From the NCBI GenBank assembly GCA_905221605.1, contig CAJNDS010002538.1:1-32500 (forward strand): a DNA stretch of 32,500 bases, read 5' to 3'. The position numbers and the translations under genes were made by a program. The notes below the pieces were generated by a model. That model was given only the letters and a program-made list of their open reading frames with translations. It was not told where the DNA came from and did not search any database. This DNA comes from Symbiodinium natans. Lineage: Eukaryota > Sar > Dinophyceae > Suessiales > Symbiodiniaceae. Below, in pieces: positions 10,000 to 20,300 of this stretch; positions within the stretch are counted from its first letter, which is position 1; each line of letters starts with the position of its first letter.

Positions 10000-11400
10000 T
10001 CAGATGAAAGGGGAGACCTTGCGGACGACGCCTCGGCCCTGGCTGTAGTGGTAGAGCGTGGTGTAGCCCAGGTGGAAGGGCAGCCAGGCGTACTGCAGCG
10101 CCTTGCCCAGGATCTTGTGGGCGTCGATGGACTGCTTGGCCAGGCGGTCGTTTCGGCGGTCGTCCTCTGCGTTGCCGGTCTTGTCGGAGCCGGGTGCCCA
10201 CTTGAGGAAGTACTCGTTGGCGATGCCGGACACGGGCAGCAGCAGGGCGAAGGCGTAGAAGGCCCGGAGGCTCTGCGTCTCGATCATCTGCACCAGGGCG
10301 TTGCCGGGGAAGCGCGGCGGGATGCCGCTCTGCATGCGGAAGATCACGCGGAAGACGAGGGCCACCAGCATGAGGATGCCGGTCTGCTTGTGCCACCAGA
10401 GCATCTGCTTCTTGGCCTGGCCCTCCGAGTAGGATGCGGCCTGCGCGGTGCCCACGGCGCCGAAGATGCCCACGGCCATGATGAGGTGCAGGTGCCTCAG
10501 GGCACGGCTGTAGGTGAACTGGGACAGCGGCTTGCGGTTCTGGAAGGTCTTGTACAGGTACCAGGCCAGCCCAGCCGTGGCAAAGTCCGCGACCTTGTAC
10601 CTCAGGTACCGGGCAAGCTCGGAGGTCTCCTCGCCGACCACCTGCTGCACCGCGGCGCTCTCGGACCAGTCCGTGTTCTCTGCCGGCACCAGCTGGCCCA
10701 CAAGCATGTCACGGTCCCTCTGCACGCGGGCCTTCTCGGAGTGCTCGAAGACCTCGAAGTCCTTGGTGCAGTCCGTGCCCGCCTTGGACATCAGGATGTC
10801 GTCACCTCCCGGGTGGCTGCCCAGCAGAGGCTTCAGGTTGTAGACCCGGTTGTGGATGATCATGTAGGGCTCCTCCGCCGTGTTGTGCTTCGCCACCTCT
10901 GCGCGGGAGAAGAAGGGCAGGTCCTTGCCCGCGGAGATCTCTGCCAGCTTCGGGAACCGGCTCTCCTCCGACAGCGTGGGTGCATCCGTCTTGCCCGGCA
11001 CCTTCACCGCCGTCTTGGCCGCCTCGATGTCCTCCTTGGACGGGCCCTCCAAGCGCCGCAGCTCGTCGTGCAGCTCCCTGAGCTCGCGGATGATGGCGTC
11101 CACCGGTGCCTCAGGACCCACCTTGCCCGTCTTGAACTCGGGGCGCATGTAGAACTCCATCCATTGCTTGCTGGGGAACCGGCCCGGGATCTTATTGAAC
11201 ATGGGCGTCGCATCGCGGCCGGCCCAGGCCAAGATGGAGTTGCGCTGCTCGGGGTGGTGCTGCAGGAAGTCGGTGAGGTCGTAGACCTCGCCGCTGATGG
11301 CGATCCAGCAGTCGTGCGGCTTGTTGTGTCGCGCCACCTCCGACAGGGGGATGTCGCTGCTCGAGAAGCCCAGTGGCACGCCGTGCTTGTGTGCGTGGTC
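10000..11400 (-). CDS. Terminal exon of copy B
   Basis: A 1401-bp exon in the same frame and with the same ends as in the other copies; acceptor CAG|GACCACGC at 11400/11401. It codes for residues 211-676 with the SELARYLRYKVADFATAG patch. Its opposite strand is also open for a long distance, which is a by-product of strong GC bias at codon position three. Confidence 0.92.
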   Translation of the reverse strand, partial: DHAHKHGVPLGFSSSDIPLSEVARHNKPHDCWIAISGEVYDLTDFLQHHPEQRNSILAWAGRDATPMFNKIPGRFPSKQWMEFYMRPEFKTGKVGPEAPVDAIIRELRELHDELRRLEGPSKEDIEAAKTAVKVPGKTDAPTLSEESRFPKLAEISAGKDLPFFSRAEVAKHNTAEEPYMIIHNRVYNLKPLLGSHPGGDDILMSKAGTDCTKDFEVFEHSEKARVQRDRDMLVGQLVPAENTDWSESAAVQQVVGEETSELARYLRYKVADFATAGLAWYLYKTFQNRKPLSQFTYSRALRHLHLIMAVGIFGAVGTAQAASYSEGQAKKQMLWWHKQTGILMLVALVFRVIFRMQSGIPPRFPGNALVQMIETQSLRAFYAFALLLPVSGIANEYFLKWAPGSDKTGNAEDDRRNDRLAKQSIDAHKILGKALQYAWLPFHLGYTTLYHYSQGRGVVRKVSPFI

Positions 11401-14400
11401 CTGCCGGCGAGTATGTCGGAGGAGAATGACTGCATCTGCAAATTATCGGGACGAAAAATGAAAACTCAAAGCAAAGGCACTTGAGCCCGACATCCTCGTG
11501 CGACAGCAGATCCTCCATGGCTCTCTTGACCTCGGCAGCCTTGGCGAAGTCCTGGCCATTCCGTTGCTGGGGAGGTGCCGGCCTTAAGGCCCTAACCTCC
11601 GATAGCGATTGTAGCAGTATAGGGTGCCCAGTTTCTGCTCATTTGGTCCCTATAAGGACGTTTCCATCGGGGAAAAACATGGTACTTCGGGTCCGGGCTA
11701 TCTAAAACGGCAGGACACATGCGCTCATGCAGATTCGACAAAAAAGAGGCAAGCAGTAAATTAATCGGCAATTGTCTGTATGTGTTTATGTAATGTACAA
11801 TTTATTCTCACGGAGCTACCCGTTTAGTCGGTTGTTGACTCTGTTGTCAGTTCCTGCTTATAGGCATATAAATGCACAGAACATACCGCGAAATCTGTAC
11901 CCTAAACCCTGTAAACCCTAAACCCTAAATCCACTATATGCGCACACCCAGCTCAGTCTTCCGAGAAATGGGCAGCACGACACGAAGAATGCATACATAC
12001 ATACATACATACATGCATGCATGCATGCATACATATATACATATATATATGTATATACATATATATATATCTATCTATCTGTACACACATAGCATAACAT
12101 ACGAAAATAAATACCAGAAGAAATATGTGTATATGTAAATACATATATATATATATACACATATGCAGAAAGAGAGAGGTCGCCCAAGGCAACCTCCTAC
12201 CAGGTCTTTTTCAAAGGACGTTCCTCCGCATCCAAGGCGGCCCGCTTCTGCGTCTCCAAACGCTGGAGCTTGGTCTTCAGCGCCGGGTCTACGTTCCTTG
12301 CTGCTGCAGGCTTGTGAAGTCTAGCTTGAGAACCCCCAAACCGAATTTCAGTCGTAGGGTTTATGACCCCAAATTCGGTCGTAGGGTTTATGACCCCAAA
12401 CCTGATCGAATCATCGAACTCGTAGGGCTTTGGGTTCTTTCGGTCGGGTTTATGAGCACCGCAGCCAGAACACAATCACAAGGAATGGGCTGAATTGAGC
12501 ATTCTCATGAATCTGTTTCGACTTATACGGCCAGCGGTCACGGCAGTAGCCGCAGCAATTACAACCATCCAACGCTAAGAAAGAACAGGACTAACATGAA
12601 TTGAATAAAAGCCCGCGCCACCCGAACCACTGCAAAACAACCCTAAACCAAACCCTATATAACCCTAAACCCTAAACAGGTCGTGCAATCCAGCATGCTT
12701 CATTGAAAATACTCTTCCAAAATCGTAAGGGAGCACGGCAAAACTCGCTTTTCTACTAGTGAGCCATGCCCACACAGTATTACATCTTAACTTATGCTAT
12801 ATAGCAATTCTCGCATTTTCTATGTGTCCTTCGGGGTCCAGGATGTGGAAGGCTGGTCAACACGGCACAAATGAACAACATACAGGGTTTAGGGCTAGGG
12901 GGGGTAGGGTTTAAGGTTGTAGGGTTTAGGGTTTAGGGTTTGGGGTGTAGGGGAGGCTTGTTGCTCTTGGCTGCCAGGGTGCTTGTCCTGGAGGAGACGC
13001 GGGATGCTGTCGGCCTGACACAGAGTGCTTTAAAGTCACATGTCTTTGCAACTCGGTAAGGCTTTTTGGGGGAGAGGGTTTAGGGTTTATGGTTTTGGGG
13101 TTTGGGGCCCAAACCTACTCAATCGTGTTCAGGATTATGGCAGATAATCGGCGAAGTTGCAGGCCTTGTGGGTCTCGGTGCACTGGTTGAGCAGACGGTC
13201 AACCTCCTGCCGGATCTCGACGATGCGGGCCTGTGCCGAAGCAAGAGAACAAGCGCAGCAACAGCACCGAAAGCTCCGTGCCGTGCTCGGCAAACTGGAG
13301 CCGGAGCCCGGAAACTCCCGTACGCGCACGCAGGGCCGCGCCTCGCGCAGCGTGTGCCAGAACTCGTCGGACATGAGGTTCTCGTCGACGCCCAGGTCGC
13401 CCAGGAAGGCCTCGGGCCGCAAGTAGGTGTCGATCCTCGGTCAACAGGCATACGCGACAGCGCCAGGCCACCCCCACCACTGACGTTGCTTGCATTTTGC
13501 CGCATTCTGCCGCATTTCGGGTCCAAGCGTCTTGACGCCCTTGTGGATGTCATTGAAGAACTTCGAGGCGTCCTTCCCCGCCCAGGCCAGGATGGTCGTG
13601 GGGCCACCGGGATGCCGGTCCATGAACTCCGACAGGTCGTAGACCTGCCAGGACACCACCGTCTTCACAAGCCTGTTGTCTTGCATGATATTCATTTGTG
13701 ATCCTATCAGGTCTCCATGGCCCACTCTGTGTACGCTACGAGGTCTTGGCGATTCTTGTGCTTGTGTCATACGGCTGTGCCCAAAAACACATCCAAGCCC
13801 AAAGCCTACATCTCAAAGCCACTCCTACAAGCACCCGGCAAGTACGAGATCACCAACCTAGGAATGGAAAGAGTGCACTTTGTAGTTTGAAGGGGCTTAT
13901 AATCATCCCTAAACCCTACAAAAGGCGATAAGGGCCCACTCTGGGTCCCAGAAGAACTGCACTCAAGGCCACCCACCGCCCAAGAAATGACACCTTGCCA
14001 TTGAGCGCCACCCAGCAGTTCTCGGGTGTGCAGTGGCGATTCACCTGTGTTGGTTCGGGTGTGGGGCATCAACAAGATGGGCTTTGTAGGGACTGTGGAT
14101 GTAAGGGGTATAGATAATGCCCTTCATGCATCTCCTGGCTGAATACACCTATAAGCCCTAGGCCCTAGGCAGCTCCCAACCCTAAACCATATATCCCTGA
14201 AATCCAAGACAATGTGAGCATGATGAACTAGGGAAACTCCATCAAGCCCATGTCTCTAAACCTCTATAGAAACTCAAGCCTTCCACCTTCCTTTCTTGCG
14301 GTTCTGAAAAGGGCCGGAGCTAGGCACCCTATATCCCCCATGAAGATATTACCTGTTATGAGGCCTTATAAAGGTGATTGAGTTCCCGAAATCCAGATCC

Positions 14401-15466
14401 CTACTAGTACCAGTAAGGTGGAAGTGGCGAGGCCGGGAAGCCATCAAAGTGGGAATCCCCAACCTTCCTGAAGCCTGCGAGCTCCGAAGACCTCAACCCC
14501 CAAACCCAACAAAGCCTAAACCCTAAACCCTAAACCCTAAACCCTAAACCCTAAACCCCTAAACCCTTAAACCCTTAAACCCCCTAAACCCCTAAACCCC
14601 AAACTCTCTCTTTAGGATCCTTAGCTCTGGGAGCCTCCGAGAGCGGGATGTTCTTGGAGATGGCCGACGTGCCGGGCTCGTGGATTACTTTCTGCTGCAT
14701 GTCGGGGACCTTCTCTGCGTGTTTGTGGTTTAGGGTTTAGGGTTTTACGGTTTTAGGGTTTAGGGTTTAGGGCTTAGGGTTCAGGGTTTAGGGTTTAGGG
14801 TTTAGGGTTTAGGGTTCAGGGTTTAGGGCTTACATAGGGCTTGCCCTAAGGGTCCATGTACCTCATCATTATATACTTGGGCCCCAAAGTCCCTACATAG
14901 GTTCTTTAAGGCCCAAGTGCCCCCTATTTAGGTACATGGACCCTCTGGGTCATTAACCTAAACCTAAACCCTAAACCTGAACCCTGAACCCTCAACCCTA
15001 AACCCTATTGAGGTACATGGACCCTTAGGGTTAGACATGGTTGGAGGGATTGTATAGGGTCTTTGGGGGGGGGGGGGGGGCTTCCCTACGGGAGTCTTGT
15101 TGCATAGCATCTTTCAGAGGCGTTCAGGGTTCGAAGCCGAGATGCTCAGAAATTTGGGTAGCCCTAAACCCGAAACCCTAAACCCTAAACCATAAACCCT
15201 AAGCCCCAAACCCTCAAGCCTATAAACCCTATACCCTGGAGGTTCATCGTCTTATCTTCGAAAGGTATGGGGTTGTGGATGGCCATTGACGATGGGGGGC
15301 GGGGGGGACGCGCAGAGTCTTGTTCTATCTTGTTCTCAGGTCATGTTGAGGGAATGTCGTCTTTCAGAACCGACAGTCACAGGACGCCCTGAAATTGAGG
15401 GAGGGCATGCTGAGCAGTTTGGCAGGGCACGCTGGCGGGGTGCTCGTCGGTGTACACGGCTGCCAT
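10000..15466 (-). CDS. Copy B: triple cytochrome b5 / b561 membrane protein (10 coding exons)
   Basis: Exons in transcript order: 15431-15466, 14635-14709, 13994-14044, 13508-13644, 13342-13435, 13165-13230, 12974-13014, 12224-12296, 11495-11551, 10000-11400. Sum 2031 nt, 676 residues, stop TGA. Start MAAVYTDEHPAS. Residues seen: b5 domain 1 ligands in RHPGGP (H65) and NDIHKG (H88); domain 2 keeps H259 in HHPEQ but has no histidine in the second-ligand loop (MFNKIPGRF); domain 3 has SHPGGDD (H406) and FEHSEK (H430). The C-terminal region has four hydrophobic helices with histidines H513/H515, H547, H638, H653 and H661, matching the layout of bacterial-type cytochrome b561, where helix histidines hold two b haems. 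Donors: GT, GC, GT, GA, GC, GC, unresolved, GA, GA for introns 1-9. The spacer to copy C is only 477 bp. The physiological partner cannot be told from sequence. Confidence 0.88.
11990..12168. repeat. CATA, GCAT and TA simple repeats in intron 8 of copy B
   Basis: Tetranucleotide CATA/CATG repeats pass into TA-rich repeats. Short open frames here are repeat artefacts. Confidence 0.8.
12347..12400. repeat. Two 27-bp tandem units in intron 7 of copy B
   Basis: Units 12347-12373 and 12374-12400 differ at one base (TTCAGTC versus TTCGGTC). Both contain GTAGGGTTTATGACCCC. Confidence 0.85.
14514..14600. repeat. (CCCTAAA)n array in intron 2 of copy B
   Basis: Perfect units grading into CCCCTAAA and CCCTTAAA variants, within about 35 bp of the donor of exon 2. 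Confidence 0.85.
14727..14830. repeat. TTTAGGG array in intron 1 of copy B
   Basis: Telomere-like units with single-base variants, starting about 18 bp from the exon 2 acceptor. Units of the opposite orientation lie at 14957-15006 and 15163-15235 in the same intron. Confidence 0.85.
14849..14944. mobile_element. Palindromic MITE-like element in intron 1 of copy B
   Basis: The 15-bp ends AGGGTCCATGTACCT (14849-14863) and AGGTACATGGACCCT (14930-14944) are perfect inverted repeats. Inside, ACTTGGGCC and GGCCCAAGT form a second inverted pair. A related right end recurs near 15011-15030 (GAGGTACATGGACCCTTAGG). No ORF. Confidence 0.6.
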
Positions 15467-15535
15467 GATCGGTCAGGGAGCAATGGACACACAGAGGTCT
15501 CCGATTGAAGTGCTGGCACTTTGAGATTGCAGGCT
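15467..15535 (-). promoter_or_regulatory. Conserved 5' leader block of copy B
   Basis: Just upstream of the ATG, about 65 bp align with 20583-20650 (copy C) and 26885-26955 (copy D, beyond the insert). Shared pieces on the plus strand are GGTCAGG, AGCA, GATTGAAG and GAGATTGCA. This is probably 5' leader or promoter-proximal DNA and may hold the spliced-leader acceptor, which I could not pin down. Confidence 0.5.
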
Positions 15536-15682
15536 GCAGCATGGGGCCACGGCAGATATGCAGGTGTGGTCCGGCTGTGGCGGTCCCCTGTGTGTGTGTG
15601 TGTGTGCATCTCTTTACCATGCTCAGCTGGGCAGCTAGATCTAGAATGCATGACAGCGTCACAGGGCCCATTTTAGTTTTGA

Positions 15683-15943
15683 GTCGCTGTTGACATGCGG
15701 GTGCGAAACGGTGCTCTCGACGACCAGCCAGATTCCGTTCAAGTCACGCATGGTGGACAGGTCTTCGAACTGGAGCACTCAAAACTCGGGCTGCATGCTC
15801 GACACTATGGTCGGCTTCGCCCGTGATATCGCGGCTTCGACTGTGCGTGTGACTGTCTCTCAAAGCCAGAGCTATGAAGATTTAACAAGGTGAGACCGGG
15901 AAAACAATACCGACAAGTAAGAGACGACTACGTGGGAGTCATC
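15683..15943 (-). promoter_or_regulatory. Conserved 3' flank (probable 3' UTR) of copy C
   Basis: The block directly follows the copy C stop codon on the gene strand. By eye it is identical to 20923-21183 after copy D, with offset 5240, and the identity runs on into the terminal exon to about 16129. Diverged versions lie left of copy E (about 27180-27473) and copy B (about 9620-9999). No AATAAA signal was recognised; dinoflagellate genes usually lack one. Confidence 0.6.
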
Positions 15944-17344
15944 TCAGATGAAGGGGGAGACCTTGCGGACGACGCCTCGGCCCTGGCTGTAGTGGTAGAG
16001 CGTGGTGTAGCCCAGGTGGAAGGGCAGCCAGGCGTACTGCAGCGCCTTGCCCAGGATCTTGTGGGCGTCGATGGACTGCTTGGCCAGGCGGTCGTTTCGG
16101 CGGTCGTCCTCTGCGTTGCCGGTCTTGTCAGAGCCGGGCGCCCACTTGAGGAAGTACTCGTTGGCGATGCCGGACACGGGCAGCAGCAGGGCGAAGGCGT
16201 AGAAGGCCCGGAGACTCTGGGTCTCGATCATCTGCACCAGGGCGTTGCCGGGGAAGCGCGGCGGGATGCCGCTCTGCATGCGGAAGATCACGCGGAAGAC
16301 GAGGGCCACCAGCATGAGGATGCCGGTCTGCTTGTGCCACCAGAGCATCTGCTTCTTGGCCTGGCCCTCCGAGTAGGAGGCGGCCTGCGCGGTGCCCACG
16401 GCGCCAAAGATGCCGACGGCCATGATGAGGTGCAGGTGCCTCAGGGCGCGGCTGTAGGTGAACTGGGACAGCGGCTTGCGGTTCTGGAAGGTCTTGTACA
16501 GGTACCAGGCCAGCCCAGCCGTGGCAAAGTCCGCGACCTTGTACCTCAGGTACCGGGCAAGCTCGGAGGTCTCCTCGCCGACCACCTGCTGCACCGCGGC
16601 GCTCTCGGACCAGTCCGTGTTCTCTGCCGGCACCAGCTGGCCCACCAGCATGTCACGGTCCCTCTGCACACGGGCCTTCTCGGAGTGCTCGAAGACCTCG
16701 AAGTCCTTGGTGCAGTCCGTGCCCGCCTTGGACATCAGGATGTCGTCACCTCCCGGGTGGCTGCCCAGCAAAGGCTTCAGGTTGTAGACCCGGTTGTGGA
16801 TGATCATGTAGGGCTCCTCCGCCGTGTTGTGCTTCGCCACCTCTGCGCGGGAGAAGAAGGGCAGGTCCTTGCCCGCGGAGATCTCCGCCAGCTTCGGGAA
16901 CCGGCTCTCCTCCGACAGCGTGGGTGCATCCGTCTTGCCCGGCACCTTCACTGCCGTCTTCGCCGCCTCGATGTCCTCCTTGGAGGGGCCCTCCAGGCGA
17001 CGCAGCTCGTCGTGCAGCTCCCTGAGCTCGCGGATGATGGCGTCCACCGGTGCCTCCGGACCCACCTTGCCCGTCTTGAACTCGGGGCGCATGTAGAACT
17101 CCATCCATTGCTTGCTGGGGAACCGGCCCGGGATCTTATTGAACATGGGCGTCGCATCGCGGCCGGCCCAGGCCAAGATGGAGTTGCGCTGCTCGGGGTG
17201 GTGCTGCAGGAAGTCGGTGAGGTCGTAGACCTCGCCGCTGATGGCGATCCAGCAGTCGTGCGGCTTGTTGTGTCGCGCCACCTCCGACAGGGGGATGTCG
17301 CTGCTCGAGAAGCCCAGTGGCACGCCGTGCTTGTGTGCGTGGTC
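15944..17344 (-). CDS. Terminal exon of copy C
   Basis: A 1401-bp exon, acceptor CAG|GACCACGC. Silent changes shared with copy D (for example in the 16660-17010 interval) show that C and D were homogenised over much of this exon. It has the SELARYLRYKVADFATAG patch, unlike D. Confidence 0.92.
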   Translation of the reverse strand, partial: DHAHKHGVPLGFSSSDIPLSEVARHNKPHDCWIAISGEVYDLTDFLQHHPEQRNSILAWAGRDATPMFNKIPGRFPSKQWMEFYMRPEFKTGKVGPEAPVDAIIRELRELHDELRRLEGPSKEDIEAAKTAVKVPGKTDAPTLSEESRFPKLAEISAGKDLPFFSRAEVAKHNTAEEPYMIIHNRVYNLKPLLGSHPGGDDILMSKAGTDCTKDFEVFEHSEKARVQRDRDMLVGQLVPAENTDWSESAAVQQVVGEETSELARYLRYKVADFATAGLAWYLYKTFQNRKPLSQFTYSRALRHLHLIMAVGIFGAVGTAQAASYSEGQAKKQMLWWHKQTGILMLVALVFRVIFRMQSGIPPRFPGNALVQMIETQSLRAFYAFALLLPVSGIANEYFLKWAPGSDKTGNAEDDRRNDRLAKQSIDAHKILGKALQYAWLPFHLGYTTLYHYSQGRGVVRKVSPFI

Positions 17345-20300
17345 CTGCCGGCGAGTATGTTGGAGGAGACTGCTCAATAGGACAGGTAAAACACTTGAAC
17401 CCAATATCCTCGTGCGACAGCAGATCCTCCATGGCTCTCTTGACCTCGGCAGCCTTGGCGAAGTCCTGGCCAGTCCGCTCCAGGGCGCATAGTGCTGGGG
17501 CGGTGTCGGGCATAGGGGTGTTGCGAAGCAAGCAAGCAGATGTGCAAAGTGCATGGCGACTTGTCCCACACTGCTCAGGGTCAAAAAGGATGAATAAGGA
17601 CAAAGTCTGCCAAACATTGGTCAAAAAAGAGTTAGGGGTGTTCAGGGTTCGTTTGCTGCGTTTGCTTAAGGCGCCGGTGCAAACTTCCCGGCCCTAGTCG
17701 CAGCACTGCCCTCAAGAGCAACCCTGAGCCCTGAATTTATGTGCCCCGTATTCATTCAGAGGGCATATAGGAGATAGTCAAGGTGAAAACCTTTCAATTC
17801 TTTCAGCCCTGCAGACGTCCCCCAAACCTAAACCCTGAACCCTCTATACAACGTAAACTGCAAACGCTATCAAGCCCCAAACCCCAACCCCGCCCCTTCT
17901 TCCTCGGCATCCAAGGCTGCGCGCTTCTGCGTCTCCAAACGCTGGAGCTTGGTCTTCAGTGCCGGGTCCAAGTTCCTTGTCACGGCGGGCATCCAGCTTA
18001 TCAAGTTGATGCACCAGAGTCAGAAACACAAATGGCCAAGTAAAAAGCTATATATGCGGACGGTATCTGGTCTTCAACTATCTCCTTACAACAGATCCCT
18101 TGGTGAATATGCACCATATGATGCCTAGGTTTACGCAGCAGGAGAAGTGTCACTTACACCGAAGGCGGAAAGCATGCCCCATTCTACCTCTGGCGCGCCC
18201 CCCATGGAACCATGTAAGTTTAGCCTTCGGCGTGACCCTTGCACAGGTACTATGTACCCAGGCCACTGCGCATGAACATGACATAAATGAATAACAGGGT
18301 GAAGTTTGAGGTTTGTAGGGTTTAGGGTTTAGGGTTTAGGGTTTAGGGTTTAGGGTTTAGGGTTTAGGGATTAGGGTTTAGGGTTTAGGGTGTTTGGATG
18401 GCTGCCAGGGCACTTGTCCTGGAGAAGTCGCGGGATGCTGTCGGCCTGGCACAGGGCGCTCGAGAGTCGCGCGTTCAAGAAACTCAGAAGCACGTTCGGT
18501 CCATCGAACCTAGCTACTCAGTCATGGCTTTTTGGGGGATAAGGTTTATAGAGTTTAGGGTTTTGGGTTTTGGGTTTAGGGTTCACTATCGTGTTCGGGA
18601 TAAAGGCAGATAATCGGCAAATCTGCAGGCCTTGTGGGTCTCGGTGCACTGGTCGAGCAGACGGTCGACCTCCTGCCGGATCTCGACGATTCGGGCCTGT
18701 GCCGAGCAGGACAACAAGCGCAGCAGCCACAAAAACGAAGCCACCCACCTGTGCGTCATGGCCGCGCCTCGCGCAGCGTGTGCCAGAACTCGTCGGACAT
18801 GAGGTTCTCGTCGACGCCCAGGTCGCCCAGGAAGGCCTCGGGCCGCAAGTAGGCGTCGATCCTCGGTGAAAACATTCTGGACATGCACCCAAGCCAGCAA
18901 CATGAAACCACCTGCGACACCAACGGCTGACGCTGCTTGCATTCTGCCACATTCTGCCGCATTTCGGGTCCAAGCGTCTTGACGCCCTTGTGGATGTCAT
19001 TGAAGAACTTCGAAGCGTCCTTCCCCGCCCAGGCCAGGATGGTCGTGGGGCCACCGGGATGCCGGTCCATGAACTCCGACAGGTCGTAGACCTGCCAAGA
19101 CACCACCGTCTTCACAAGCCGTGCCTTTGCCGTTCCCGGGTTGTCTCGCATGATGTTGGCGGCCCGTACAGGTCTCCAAGTCCAACTCGGTGTGCTTGTA
19201 ACACACAGCTGTGCCCAACACCCAACCCATGAAAGCCCAAACCCTACATCGTTAAGCCACTCCTACAAGCACCGGGTAATTGCGAGGATCACCAACGACC
19301 TCATAGACCCGGCTACCCAAGGCCACCGCCCAAGAACCTTGCCATTCAGCGCCACCCAGCAGTTCTCGGGCGTGCAGTGGCGATTCACCTGCGTGGGTTC
19401 AAACTGTGCGGATAATTCGAGATTGTGGATGCAAGGGGTAGTACACCTAGGCTGTTTGCATGGTAGGGCAACCTGCCAACACAAAGTCTTAAATCTAAAC
19501 TGCTGATGCCCAACTAACCTGCAAGCATGGTGAACTCCACAAGCTCTCCAAACCTTTTTCTCAAACCCCCCCAAATAAGCCCAACGTGCTCAGACAGGGC
19601 AGGGTGTCTGGGGCCAGGGAGTTTATAACTTCTCCGAGGCCGAGCATCAAGGCAGGCGAGGCGACTTGGAGGCTCATGGGTACTTAGAACTAGAGCTATA
19701 AGTGCCCGAAATGGGGTCAGGAGTATATTAGTTACCATCTTCCTTGTAACACTACTACTTGTAACTGTATACCCCATGAACCCTCCAAGTGGCCCTGAAC
19801 CCTATTATGAACCCTACAAGTCCTACAGCCGAAGCCCCAACCTCGGCGAGCGGAAGATCGAACCTCGAACCTATTTTCCTTCAGCCTGCAGGTCCTGAAG
19901 AAAAAACGAGAAAAGACCTACAACTTCTTGCTTTTTGGAAGAGAACTGAGCACCGTTTCTCCCCCTTTGTAGCCAAGCCTTTGAAGGATTACATGGGTAA
20001 CCACTTCCCGAATTCCATAACGGTATGATACGCATTCGTCCACGAAGCACCACGAGGGAATCCGAAACATCCCTGAAACCATAAAAACGCAAACCCAAAG
20101 TTCAGACCCTAAACCCACTGAACCTGAAACCCTATTTAGGGCTTGGGGACACGCTTTCTGGGCCGTTGTGGCCTTCACAGGGTTCCCCACTCGACCGTTT
20201 CAGGATTTGCCGGGTCTCGAGCCTCTGTTTAGGGTCAATAGGGGCTTCAGGTCAACCCTTAAAAACCCTATAGACCCCAAACCCTAGACCCGAAACATTC

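Noticed and set aside
15890-17380. Long plus-strand open frames antisense to each terminal exon (also about 9964-11484, 21130-22809, 27429-28940)
   Set aside because: They mirror the GC-rich third positions of the minus-strand exon. Their predicted products are low-complexity (Leu/Val/Arg/His-rich) with no domain, and they run on into non-homologous flanks. The minus strand encodes clear b5 and b561 motifs.
17345-17617. Upstream extension of the copy C terminal exon frame to an ATG near 17617
   Set aside because: The other copies do not share it, it crosses exon 9 in the wrong frame, and a clean AG|GACCACGC acceptor sits at 17344/17345.
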